From NCBI RefSeq assembly GCF_000006405.1, contig NW_003205333.1, positions 410,593 through 474,592 of the forward strand: a DNA stretch of 64,000 nt, in the 5' to 3' direction. Positions 22,508 to 34,081 of this stretch are shown here, in pieces; the first letter of the stretch is position 1; the number at the start of each line of letters is the position of its first letter. The notes under the pieces were generated by a model. It made no database searches, had not been told where the DNA came from, and saw nothing but the letters and a program-made list of their open reading frames with translations. The stretch comes from Perkinsus marinus ATCC 50983 (lineage: Eukaryota > Perkinsozoa > Perkinsida > Perkinsidae). The position numbers were made by a program, and so were the translations under genes.

Positions 22508-23929
22508 TTATAAGAATGACAGAGTATGTTCAACAGTGTCTGGATAGGGTCGATGCGTTCCACCGTATACTGCTTCCAGTTGCTCCTTGTCCAAAAACCT
22601 GCTCACTAGAGTATCATGAAAATTGCTGCCCAAAATGTCAATCTTCTCTCTCGTTTGACTGTCCAGCCAAGGCTTCAATACACGCCAGAAAGCAGTAAAA
22701 ACAAAGGGGCTATTAACCTAAATAGAGAACGTCAACAAAGGCCCCACGGAAGGATCTCTTACGAGTATCCCAGCGTGTAAGCGTTCAGGGAACTCGTCCT
22801 GAGCAAGACGTACAAACTGTCGGGCGAATGACATGTCGACATTTCGAGACATTGACCACCCCTAAGACCACGACAAGATATCAGTCACACAAACCATCAA
22901 TACATTTATAGACTCACTTCTAGGTCTATGAGAACCACTAATTTCCCATCACTTTCAGGGATAGAATCCGCAGTTTTTCCGAGCGAATCCAGGTTGTATG
23001 CTAAGTATTTGACGTACCTAATGAAATGGTCCGAGGAAGAAGAGACAACGAATTCAATACTCAGTGATGCCGCCTTGTATGTCCTTAGGGACGACATTCT
23101 TGGCCTTGAAGACAGCAAAAGGATGACGACAACGAGTCACTCCAGCGAACTTCCACGCCTCTGAACACATCGATCTTAATTCCCTCAAAGCCATCTAAAC
23201 CTACTGCTCGCTAGTGCATGGGGAAAGTGTACATGTGGCCTCATGTGCTCAATCGGACCATGGACTCTACGGGACTCGACATGCTCCTTCATTAACTTCA
23301 ATGCATCATTCACTCTTCCTAATGGGAAGGGAAAGGCTCTCTCACTTCATCATTCATCCGATCTGTCACCATTCCGGGCCCTGGCGAAGCGAAGGTAATC
23401 CCTTTCCGTTACTCGCCATGCACAGTGGTTGAAAATAGAGTGGGGAGGTAGATCCTGCATCATTTGGGTAACAACTTGGTAATGGGGATCACCGAGTGGC
23501 ACTATCCTAACAATGATCTCAGCATCAGATCTAACGGACCACGGCTACTATTCATTACTGGAGGCTTGTGCTTTTACTCCCACCACGGTCACGAGTTAAT
23601 GAGACCTCGATGAACTCCGACTTGGCTGTATGGTACACGGAATGCTTCCCTTGCGAAGCGTCGTCTTCCTTACGAGGCAGTAGAGAGGAGGAACGTTTGC
23701 TGTTAAGTTGCCTAAGAGAATTTGTATCGGAGATAAATCCCTCCTTTTCTTACGTAGCAATCATTATCCACAGGAAAGCAACAAGTACGTTAAAGATAGC
23801 TGGAAGTGTTTCAACTATCAAAAGTAGTGTGAGGAGGATGAGTGTTGCTAATGGCCGATGATCCCAAGGGAACGACGGAAGCCCCAAAGACATGCACACT
23901 ATCATCAAACAAGCCTCATCCCTGTACAT
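22508..23929 (-). CDS. SEC14-like CRAL-TRIO lipid transfer protein with N-terminal membrane segment
   Basis: Members bind and exchange phosphatidylinositol and other lipids between membranes. Rebuilt on the minus strand from short exons: DYLRFARARNG then VNDALKLMKEHVESR (CRAL-TRIO N-terminal helices), GKLVVLIDLEGWSMSRNVD, FARQFVRLAQDEFPERL, then VNSPFVFTAFWRVLKPWLD and DKEQLEAVYGGTH, all hallmarks of the SEC14 fold in the correct order. The stop TAA is at 22508-22510. The first exon encodes a hydrophobic stretch (LATLILLTLLLIVETLPAIF) followed by a basic, Ser-rich linker, implying a membrane-anchored version of a normally soluble protein. Introns of 44-61 nt have GT-AG ends. No single open frame covers it, so it is easy to miss. 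It follows the CCCH gene on the same strand by about 200 bp. ATG 23929 is the first available; translation from a later ATG is possible. Confidence 0.85.
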
Positions 23930-24127
23930 CAACAAAACAAACAGTGGTGAGAATCCAAGAATCTGTTAGACCCGTTATTAATGAATAGAATTCTCTACAA
24001 AGATCCTCTACCAAAGATTATCAATAAATCATGGATCATTACTAGGTATAGGTTAACAACAAGCAACCGATGATGACCCACAGAGCCACAGTATACAATG
24101 ACGACATCATAAGTGACTACGGGGGGC

Positions 24128-25623
24128 TTATGACATAGTAGTATTATTGTATTGATGAATGGTACGTGATGGTATACTTGATGTATAGAATGACGGTATA
24201 GTAGTGTCAGAATTACCGTCACCCCCATCCAATAGATGATCTAGTGTGATCTTTTGTAGTTCCACAGCATGAGCATGACCTACAAGACTTGTATAGATCT
24301 CTTCTGCTGATGCATCGTCACCAAGTAATGGAGAACCAAGACTAAAGCCAATAGAATTCTGAGTCTCCCGCATCTTACGAGCTTCTTCACGTTGCTTACG
24401 ATTCAGCCTTGATCTTTTACGGATATCATGATGGAAATGGCAGAAGAGGCACTCCATACCGTACACGCAGGGCCTCTCCGCATTACCAGCGAATACACAA
24501 GGCCTACAAGTACCAAGCTCGTGCACGATACTGCCCGCAGAGAGCACCATTCCCGTCTGAGGATCTCTAGGTATCAACGATAGTAATCGATCTCGATTCT
24601 CCACAGTAAGCTCACTCATATTGATGTGAGTCGGACCTGTCGACCTCTTGTTACCATCCTTACCACCAAACGTGGGAGCAGAGATTTTATTAGCAACCTC
24701 ATTGCTTGGATTAGAGGGGGTAATTAGAGAATCGAGCGTGGTGAATCCAGTGACATTAGTATCGAGTAGTAGCGACCCTGTGGTTTCATCAGGCATTGTA
24801 GTATTTTGAGGAGCTGTTACTCCTACTCCTACTACAATGCTAGACAGGGTATTGTCGCTGTGAACTGATGAATCAGAGCTCTCTTCAGGCCTAACCTCAG
24901 GTATGGTCTCCGGAGGGCCAGAGAACGGCTGATGTAGTACCTGAACACCACAATAATAATCCATCACACAGAAGGGGAAAGCTCACAGAGTCAGAAACTT
25001 GTGGAGCAGCAGCAGCAGCAGGTGGTGATGATGGTGGTGGTTCAAGTCCGAAAGCCCCACCACGAAATAACATACTAACCAAGCGGGATGCAGCCCTATC
25101 GATATTGGTGCCTTCCGGCATACTTCTGGCCTTCAAGGACATCGATGGACGATCATTGCCGGTGGAATCGAGGCTGCTGATTTCGTCGAGTGGAGACTCA
25201 AAATCAGGAAAAGTGATGAAAGTATTGCGCACCGAATAGTGCGACTGTGATGACAGCGCTGGATGTTGTTGTTGCTGCAAGGAATCTCGATTTTGGTCAT
25301 TCTCTTCTTCCCCCAATCGTCCTGTATCGAGAGGCATGGCAGGTACAGGGTGGAAAACTGTTAGAAAGGAGATGACTGGTCTTAATAAAACCCTACACGA
25401 ACAGTTATGGTAAGACAAGCTGTTATGGACGTGCAGAGCCGAGGAGCACAAGCCGTAACTCATTCAGCTTCACTGTATTAAACCAGATTAGGCGTTTTAA
25501 CTGGGCCTCTTCCATCCCATCCTCTCTGAGCGGAGAAGGCTCTTCCAGGATCATGGAAGTCTGAGTGCCAGTAGTAGTGCATTCAACAACTTGACATCTG
25601 AGAGGAAGCATTCTCATATACAT
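24128..25623 (-). CDS. CCCH-type zinc-finger protein
   Basis: Three exons: about 25431-25623, 24987-25357 and 24128-24940, the last two separated by a 46-nt intron with GTGAGC donor and CAG acceptor. The finger sits in the last exon: GSIVHELGTCRPC, then a C-x9-C-x5-C-x3-H array (CVFAGNAERPCVYGMECLFC followed by H), then a basic Arg/Lys-rich tail. This C-x-F-C-H layout after an S-x-G-S-x-x-H-x-x-G-x-C lead is typical of large alveolate families thought to bind RNA. The rest is low-complexity (poly-Q, Pro/Ala-rich, Ser/Thr-rich). The 5' end is uncertain: the first exon reads well but may start at its own ATG or be entered by splicing; an internal ATG at 25337 would give a 387-residue protein. 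Confidence 0.75.
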
Positions 25624-25954
25624 ACCTTCCTCATTACTACCGTGGGCTGTCGTTATTCACCATCGTATTCGGATTGACACTCCAATCTCGCTCAATCGGT
25701 ACACACACTGCTGACCTCGACCGCAGATACAATATTGAATCCATAGAAGGATAAAGAGGGGCGGCCTGCTATAGGTAATCCAACATACATACAGTAAACA
25801 CTATACAGATGAACGGGAATAAGGGATGTCAGAAGGAGCGCATGGACAACAGCATCTTCATTGCATCCGTCCAACATCTCCTAGTCGTGATAGATGTGAA
25901 TCGGGCAGCCCTCCCACAACTTCGTGCTCTAGACTCAAGCGAACCTTCCTTATT

Positions 25955-27315
25955 ATGCCGCAAGTTAAGATCACCGAAGATTTAACTAAGTCTCTTGTAA
26001 CAGGTAAGCACAGTATTGGTATCGCCAGTTCGCTGCCTTTCATCATCCTCAATGGCAGCATTGATTAGTCCATAGCAGAGTCTACACCCACTTCGCTGTA
26101 AACTCTGGCACCACCATCTTGGAGAGAGGTCCGTCGGCCCTTTCCTATACCGATCAAACGAGAGCTGCCGTTGTTCATAAAGGCAGTCCCAGAACCAACC
26201 TTTAGTATTGGAATCGGGGACACCCTGTAGAGGAAGACTCTGAGCTTCACAAGGTAGACCTGATGTTACATCAGTGATGTAGCTCTGTTGTGTAGTTGTC
26301 TGGACCTACCATTTTCCACCAGTACATGGTAAGCAGATTGCATCGTCATCTTGGTGATGGGCAATAGGTGCCCCGGCCTCCTGAGCTCACCGATGATCAT
26401 CGTACTCCATGATATTGTAGACGACAGTGACCGCTGTTATCCAGACATGCCAGCAATGCAGGAGATCTACTAAGTTACGAGTGACGACGACGACACTCTT
26501 GTTAACTTACCAAGAGCCACGCGTACACGAGGTGAGGGGTCGTGAATTAAAGGAACGCCGAGCGTACATTATCACTAGCCCATCACGGAACACGCGACCG
26601 TCGGTTGTCATTCCGCCTTGCTGAAGGATTTAAGCCAAGTAATATTAATGTACACGTCTTGATGATGATGTGTTGTCGAATAATGATGAAGACTCAAGTA
26701 CAATCTCGCTCGCCCTAAATTGGATCAGACGTACAAACAGTGTCTCCAGGAGACCGTCACCTTGTCAGCCTAGTAAGCCTATCCGTAGTGCGCCAAGTTT
26801 TCTACATGGACGACTTCTTACAGAGCCACTTGTCACTAGAAACCATGGTTAAGATCTCTACCAGTGTATCGAGGGTTTGCCCGAACACGGACAACTGCAA
26901 TGGGGAATTGGCAGCTGCAGCGCAAGTCAGTGCGTGGAGACGCTCCACGAGCTTCAGTGATAACCGTCAACTCTGGCTCCAGTGATCCTCCGGTTCAACT
27001 TTATCTCGACCATTCGGACTGCTTTACTCCCACCATACAGCTTGCCATCACTAAGCACGACCAGAGGATTTGGGGAGCCGCTGGGTTTGGCATACGGAAT
27101 GTGACGAATATATCACTCGCTTTACACCGACGGAGACAAAGTCGACAGAGGAGCCTGAGGAGAGCTTAGATGACTTTCTCGAGGTCCCTCGACCTCGCCA
27201 TCAGCTCTCCACAGCCGGATGGCATGTTCATAGCGACATGTCACTCCCACATGCACCAACAACGAACCAATACTCAGCTCAACGTCCCAGCGAAGCGTGC
27301 CTCTCGAGACTCTAA
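25955..27315 (+). CDS. Multi-exon gene of unknown function
   Basis: Read from ATG 25955 through a GTAAGC donor at 26004, with later exons at about 26081-26204 (NSGTTILERGPSALSYTDQT), 26296-26328 (ending in a GTAAGC donor) and from 26368 (SPMIIVLHDIVDDSDR), then further exons to TAA at 27313. Phases match across the first four exons, which is the main evidence. The last exon reads SRWVWHTECDEYITRF then an acidic stretch. I do not recognise the product; an F-box-like helix region near 26800-26980 (LETMVKIS...WRRSTSF...RQLWL) is only suggestive. Minus-strand frames overlap part of the gene but lack splice support. Its 3' end faces the next gene convergently across a hairpin-rich spacer. Confidence 0.4.
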
Positions 27316-27475
27316 AGCATAGATGCCAGGGGTTGCCGTCTATCGAGCTGCCACCGCCTTGAGTATTGGCCTTAAGAGCTCATATATGTGGATGGTAGTA
27401 CAGCATACTACAACCATCCGTAGCAAATGACGTGCTTCTGTACAGTCACGTGGTCTTACGGTTCTGTATAGCACT

Positions 27476-27526
27476 ACCCAGGTAGCCTGGGTATCCGGTG
27501 AGCCTGGGCCAGGCTCACTACCGGAT
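27476..27526. other. Two adjacent inverted repeats between convergent genes
   Basis: Hairpin 1: ACCCAGG-TAG-CCTGGGT (27476-27492), perfect 7-bp stem with a 3-nt loop. Hairpin 2: ATCCGG...TGAGCCTGG-G-CCAGGCTCA...CCGGAT (27493-27526), a 9-bp stem extended by a further 6 bp past a 3-nt bulge. They lie in the spacer between two genes that converge (ends at 27315 plus and 27839 minus), which fits a role in 3'-end formation, but no function is shown. Confidence 0.6.
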
Positions 27527-27838
27527 ATTCGGATATACGTTAGATTTGATTTGCGAGAATCAACCTTTCTCTTCCGCGTGCTTACTCCTTCCTTTGATAT
27601 GACAAAACTCTCTGCTACATAGAAGGCACGAGAGGAAAGGAACCACACACAATCGTTTCCCAAACAAGACTCTCTCATCCATCACTCCTCATTGACACAC
27701 TACATATAACTAACCCTCACTACTAGTGATAACAACTGGGTTTAACCTAGTACATGGCAATGACGGTGGCATATCAAACGGACCAATTTACATAAAGTTG
27801 TTGCACTTGGACCAAACACCGTTTCCAGAACTAGACGC

Positions 27839-29282
27839 TCATCGAGGCACTCGGTCGAAGTACCCCTCTCGCTCGCCTGGTGAGCATCGGCCATCCAGAG
27901 AGTCGCTATACGGTGAACTCATCACAGATGCGTATTCGCTCTCCAACGAACCCTCCAAACTATCCGATGCAGACCCTCCCTCATCATCAGGCGGCCGTCG
28001 ATATCTGTTCTCACCAAATGTTGGCCTCATGGGGTCTGCTGCCGAGTGCACGTTGTTGCCGAGAGCTAATCGGGGTACCACGACCCGAGCTACGCTACCT
28101 CGCTCACTTGAGCCTCGCCGACTGCCCAACCTAGACTCATCCCGAGAGGTCCCTCTGCTACCCTCTCGGATCGCTGAGGCAATAGGAGCCGCAATCTTCC
28201 TATTATCTTCCGCGTGCAATAGATGCTCAGGTGGTGGTGACCGCCGCCTCTCATGGTCGGGAAGTGACGGCGTGCCCTCTTCATGCATCGACGGTCGGCG
28301 TACAACTCTTCCATCTTCGCCTGCTAGGTAAGAATCTCGTCGGTCGCGTTCACCTTGAGCAAGGCCGTTACCGATCACAGAGGGAAGGTAGATTGAGCAA
28401 GGTATGAGCTCGATACCATCTGGGACGTCGGGTACGAAAGTGATGTCTCTCCAACCTCCCACTGGTATGAATATCGTATGCTCTATATAATCCTCCGTAC
28501 TCTCCCCCACCGGTGTGAACATCATGCGTGTCGCTTTTTTTGCTGGTGGTTGGGAAGATACCGACTCCACACTGGAAGTTCGAGGTCTCTCCTGTTGGAA
28601 TGGGTCCTTCCATTTCCCCACAGGATTACGTGCTCGAAAGGAAGACGCTGCTTCTTGCAGTTCCTTCTTAAACCGCTGATAGCCATCACTACGATAGTCC
28701 GAGTCTTGCCGTCTTTGTCGAGGAGAGAGTCTCCATGTCGAGTGAATGAGCGATGCTCTAGCCTGCCAATCGAACGGGCCGCTGAGGAAACAGAGTGCAA
28801 TACTCGAGAGCAAATCCCATCCTTACTAGAAATCACTTGCCCCATCGCCGTAGCGACGAGGAGTCTCCTTCGTATCAACTCGACCTATGCTTCTATTCAT
28901 CTCATGGCGTCGATGCTGTTCAAGTGCACTACCACCAAGGGAGGTAGCAGGATGCTGCGACACCACCGGGGGGAGGGGAGGCTTGATCCGCTGAGCACTA
29001 TCTGCTCTCCGCCATAACGACTTGGATGCCCTGCCGTCATTCATAGGAGCGGGATTATTGCTGATTTGTTTGGAGGTATCGACAACCTGTGATGATTAAT
29101 AAAAGCGATTTGAGGACTCTACTCACCTTCTCGGTATCCTCTCGAGAATTCTGACCCATACTGTTAAGGGCTTTTAGCTGCGAACGGGCAATCGCCATGC
29201 TCAGCCTCCTACTCGCTCTCCTTAGCTCACTGCCACCATTGAGTTCATCGTCATCCCTACTGCTGCTCATAGGGAGGGACAT
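27839..29282 (-). CDS. Basic Ser/Arg-rich protein of unknown function
   Basis: Three exons, 29127-29282, 28827-29086 and 27839-28781, joined by introns of 40 and 45 nt with GTGAGT and GTAAGG donors, giving 452 codons plus stop. I do not recognise the family. Residues 1-140 are charged and Ser/Arg/Pro-rich (SELRRASRRLSMAIARSQL, then SLWRRADSAQR). A conserved-looking segment in exon 3 (MMFTPVGESTEDYIEHTIF then FVPDVPDGIELIPCSIYLP) may be a small folded domain. The C-terminus is rich in RS/RG/SR dipeptides and negative patches, like RNA-associated or cytoskeletal linker proteins. No membrane segments. The exon structure is well supported because both junctions keep frame and use canonical borders. 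Confidence 0.7.
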
Positions 29283-29631
29283 AGAGTCGAAAGACAGTAG
29301 GCCGAAGGGCCAGCAAATCCGTAGTCAACCTATACTACTCCAAGCTCAGATGGCTCCAGTATCAGCTCACTCCACCAAGTGTTAACGAAACATGCAGCAA
29401 GATTAGGCATTGACCTCCAGTAAGACGACACACTGGATGCACAATGTAGCATGCATGGTTATCAAAGATAAGTAATTTTAGTCCAATAATGCGGCCAGCC
29501 TGGCATCTGGATGTACACCAGTGCCACCAACTGCCGTCCTACCAACTCGATTAAGCGGAGCTCGATTAATTGAGCACCTAATATAAGTGTGTCCCAGTGT
29601 AATAGGCAATCAATGACTAAAGCCGAGGGCC

Positions 29632-30836
29632 CTACCGGAGAGTATTCAGATCATCCTGCTCTGTAGCAAACGGATAAAGGCTCCTCTTGGAGTTATCCAC
29701 TCGGGAATTTTCCATTGATCTTTCCTCCCAGACGAAGGGATTGAATGTTGCGCCACGATCCTGATACGAATCAGCCTACCTTAGACAGGGTGATGGCACT
29801 GCGAGACTCACTGTGAAATGCCTCTTGGTCTTGTGGCTGTTGTTATCTCCTCTTTTTGGACTCAACACATGGTCTTCCTCTTTGGCAGTCGCACATCCCC
29901 GTAATATTCCCATCCCATGGTCAGATGCGGCTCTTGAATGTTGGGTCTCAGTATGTCTACGTGCCTCCCCCGTTAGATCCACTGAGTACAGCAACAATAC
30001 AGGCCTCCAAGTTGGATGAGAGCGCCACGGAAAGCAGAGCTCTGTAGGCACTCTTACCTTGACTCGATTCGCCAGCGTGACGCATCGACGAGGCATTACT
30101 CCGTAGAGTTGCTTCCAGGTCGTCAATCTCAGCAATATCATCATCGTCAGCGCCCAGCTGAGCAGCAAACAGCTCAACGTAAGTATACGAAGGCAGCCCT
30201 TACCGCGGAAGCCACTCCACGACCTCTCCGTAGGACATCGTACCCATAACTACGGTGACTGTATCGGCTACCGACAGATGACGCAGCAGCAGAGCATATT
30301 GAACGGCTGGAAGGACTGTTATCGTCAGTGACATAGTCATTGTCAAACGGAGCCTTAGCCGATGCACTCTCATCCCCAAGACGGAGAATCTCTCGACGTA
30401 GTCCAGTACGTCGGTGAGTCGAGCAAGATACGTTAGATACCTATACAGAAGTCAACAGATCAGGTCGGAACCTAATCTAAATAATGTTATTGGTCACCTG
30501 GCTGGGAGACGGCGAAGGAGGTGGTGCTTCATGACGAGGCTTATTGGCACGAATAATAAGCTTAGCAAACTCGGTAAAATGCACCCCACGAGCCTTCTCA
30601 TTGTGAGATAGCAACATGGCAACTTCTTCAGTCACGCTGATGCCAATCATCTCGAGTTCCTCCAAGAACCTTACACAGACAGCCTTCCCACATTATCGCT
30701 CGACAGCAACAAACCTCTTAGTCGTCAGGTGACCAAAATCCCACTTCTCGAAGAGTCGCTTCACAACTGGACCTTTGGAATGGGCCCAGAACTCCTCTGA
30801 TGCTGATGGGACCGGATGAGATCGATCAACAGTCAT
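29632..30836 (-). CDS. Unknown protein with EF-hand-like N-terminal helices
   Basis: Starts at ATG 30836 (MTVDRSHPVPSASEEFWAHS) and is followed through about six exons to TAG at 29632-29634. Good donors occur at about 30500 (GTGACC), 30211 (GTAAGG), 30052 (GTAAGA) and 29815 (GTGAGT). The N-terminal 110 residues form helices resembling an EF-hand pair without calcium ligands (VVKRLFEKWDFGHLTTKRF, ELEMIGISVTEEVAMLL, VHFTEFAKLIIRAN). The rest is low-complexity, Ser-rich and Arg-rich, with IDDLEATLRSNASSMRH as a short coiled segment. The first intron would be only 21 or 27 nt (near 30695-30720). No function can be assigned. Confidence 0.65.
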
Positions 30837-31289
30837 TTGAGTAGGGTTCGAACGTTCAAGAGAGAGCAGCAACTAGTAGAGAATAGGAGTCCAAGTGGAG
30901 ATGGAGATAAAGCGAGTCACAGGGCTGCCGATTCAGAACAGCACGAATGACTTCAATACGTTCGTCAATACCTATAGGATGCCCTGAGTATTAACAGCGC
31001 AAGTTCGTGTATGCATACAAAACGAAATCCCACTACTTATGACTGAACTCCTTCTAGTGAGCCCATCAGAATCAGTAACCAGACTATCAGATATTTCATC
31101 CCGACGTCGTCGAAGTAACAGGATTTACGATGATTATGAATACACGAATAAGACCAGATTTATTCGAGTCACACATTACTTTATATCTTTTATATAATGC
31201 CTTTGTGGATGGACTAAGTGATCTAATGCGTATGAAGATGGAAGGAATAAGAGAATGGGGAAAATGACAATCGAATCTCTACGGATACT

Positions 31290-33137
31290 TTATGAAAAGA
31301 AGATATTTATCGTAGCGGTTACCCAAAGGAGTAGAGTAATGAATACCAGAGCTATGGTCAAGAGAGGCCACCGTTTCTTGCCGATGTCATCATCCTTCTG
31401 AAGTGCAGCATACACCAAACCTGGGAATCCACACACCAATGGGGCAGCCAAATAAGAGGACATGGAGCCAATAAACGAGGCGACATTGGGGACCTGATGT
31501 AAACTATATCAATCGAACAAGAGACAAGCAGCCTACCTACCAGTAGGGCAATAGCGGTGCATACTGTGATAGAGAAGAACGGTGCTCCGTATTGCATCAG
31601 TAGTGACTGGATACCGACAACCAACTCGATCCACCGACAGAAGACGAAGAAGGGATTTCTCACAGGAACATCACCAACCTACCAAACACCTCGGGGTTAT
31701 GAACAATGAGCTCACTCTCACTTACCGATCCTTCCCCCGCGCCTAGCTCGAGAGCCTTGTAGAAACCGGCCAGTCCGGGTAGGAGATTCATCGGGGCAGC
31801 AACAAGTAGCATGATAGTCAGTCCTATACGACAGACGAATATAATACGATCATCAGCCGCATAATTTTGCATGAAATTAGGCGTAGTCTCAGTAAGGAAA
31901 GACAGGTACCTTATCAAATGAACCATATAGCTAGTATGTTCATACACGTGGACTCACACTGCGATAGCCATAGAGAGGTAAATAGAAGAGAGCGCGATAC
32001 CAGCTACTACATTAGCGATGGTACGCCTAACAGTGGTCGGACGAGACCTGAACAAGGAGCAACATTAACTACAATGATAATTGCTACGAGTATGTCACAT
32101 CTCTGCTGCCACTCTAACTGCCGGAATCTGGTTCATCAAACCAAACATGCACACAGAAAACGTGTTGAATGTGCTTATATTCACATGACCTTCTGACAAG
32201 CTCAACGATGCACGTGCCTGAATGGATACTAACGATTCCACTGTGCCTAATTGTGGGTACCTCCTCGGGATGCTCTTCGACGAGTGAGGGTGCTCGGATC
32301 AACACTACTGTAGCTGTCAGGACCACGGCCCAAATAGAGAGGGATGATACGTAACGAAGTACGGATATACTAAAGATGACGATCATTTACATTTAAGGGA
32401 ATTCAACGAAGCGACCGACTCACCTTTTTGATACCGACATAGGGTAAATGGCCAAATATGCACAGGCCACAATACAGAATTTACGGAACACTTCTGGATC
32501 TATTCCTTGTAAATAATACCCAGTGATAGAAGGAATGAAGTCTCCGAGGAATACAAGATAGCTCACGCAGGTCATCACGCAGTAAACGAAGGCCCAAAGC
32601 TCAAAGAAGGCAAGTCGAGGAGAGACCCTCAAAGGGGATATCTGAATAAGGGTCAACACATATCCTAGGCTAGATACTAACTCACAGAGTAATAGGGAGC
32701 ATTCCCCTCAGCCTGCTGCCCTACTGCTGCTAGTAAATCCGCCTTCTTGAAGCCAAGACGGACCAATGCCCAATCGACGACAGCACCATAGGTGTGTAGA
32801 CCGGTCTTAGTGACAGCAGTAAAGAGGATCAGATTGCTGGTAACAGCAATGCATGCACAAATGACGAAGCATAGGATACCAACCAAGAGCCCACTGCCTA
32901 GCATGGCATAGGGTAGGGATAGTGCACCAGCCCCCAAGGCAGCTACTACCAACAACAGAGTAGTGGATAGGAAGGAACCTGAAGTAAGGGGAGGAAACCA
33001 ACATCTAGGAGGGTGACCAATGATAGGACAAACATACCAGGACTGAATAACCTCTCGGGTTTCTTTTCTAGTTGATAGGAAGTGTCTACGGACACCAGTA
33101 AGCTTTGATCGAGCCTTTGGGGAGGAAGGACCACCAT
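31290..33137 (-). CDS. Amino acid/auxin permease (AAAP family) transporter
   Basis: Polytopic membrane protein that couples amino-acid uptake or vacuolar movement to an ion gradient; the substrate cannot be read from sequence. Nine exons join in frame. TM1 shows the family hallmark (VVAALGAGALSLPYAMLGSG), followed by GILCFVICACIAVTSNLILF, FVYCVMTCVSYLVFLGDFIP, LSIWAVVLTATVVLI, then FNTFSVCMFGLMNQIPAVR (the conserved mid-protein helix), IGLTIMLLVAAPMNLLPGL, YGAPFFSITVCTAIALL, then VASFIGSMSSYLAAPLVCGF and a last TM ending in TAA at 31290-31292. About 10-11 membrane segments, as expected. Introns run 43-60 nt with GTGAGT/GTAAGT-type donors. Starts at ATG 33137, followed by a short cytosolic tail. 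Confidence 0.9.
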
Positions 33138-34081
33138 AGTGAGCCTTACAACTACGTACTATACGATCAGGTTCAATTCAACGTCGAAAATTACGACTCG
33201 AAAAATGCAAGATTAATTGTGCGCTATTGATGACAAAAGCGCACGCCCTAAAAAGAAGACTCTTCCGGAGTAGTCTAAATACGTAGGAGTCCTCTGTGGA
33301 CCGACAAGAGACCATAAGAGATGTACGAGTTGCATACTTGCATGCTTTGCAGTGGGACATTCTTTGCGTGATATGTAGCGCGAGACACTTTAGCACTGAG
33401 GGAGTGTTAGCATTTTGTACCCCTTCAGTGTAGTGTGGTAACATTTGGTATCTCTTACCATCATTACTCCAGCATCATGATGGTAGCAAACCGCTAATCG
33501 ATTCGATAGCGTAGTGATAAGAGTTGGGACATTCACCCGAATACATAATACATAGCAATGAACGAAGTCTCCCACAGAATGAGATTCCAAATCCGAAATG
33601 AAACTTCGACTTTCGTAGATAGTCCGGATTTCGTTGATGAGATTTATGAAAACGGAAACTGAAGTCTGAGTTAACCAAACACAAAACGGATACAAGACGT
33701 GTTACACGCATAAGTGTGCTGAGCTAGCGCGGCTAGCCAGGCATGTAGGTCCTTTCTGCACGATCGATGGGACCATTACGTAAGGAGAGGATGCCTACCG
33801 TAGTCGAGCCTTGACGGATTAGTCATGCCATATACTATGAATTGACACAATTGGTATAATATCATGATGATCTTTCGAAATCGGTCCCAGTTGTGTGTCG
33901 AGGCGTGCTACTCCTGGGATGTATCGTCATGTATTCCCTCGATAGTTAACACGAATAACAACCCAAAGTGAAAATCTACGAGGGTTTTGGTGGTATATTG
34001 ATGAAAGCAACAGGAAGGGCTTGGCTGAGTGTTTGCGGGTCTCCGATGATGTGGGACGTGTGAATACCTATCTTCAAACGT
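33138..34081. other. Intergenic stretch
   Basis: Upstream of the transporter and downstream of the next minus-strand gene. Several minus-strand frames of 70-100 codons exist but look compositionally random, with no splice-linked continuity. No feature recognised. Confidence 0.5.

Noticed and set aside
33178-33711. Overlapping minus-strand frames of 70-100 codons
   Set aside because: Random-looking composition, no consistent splice joins, no conserved motif.
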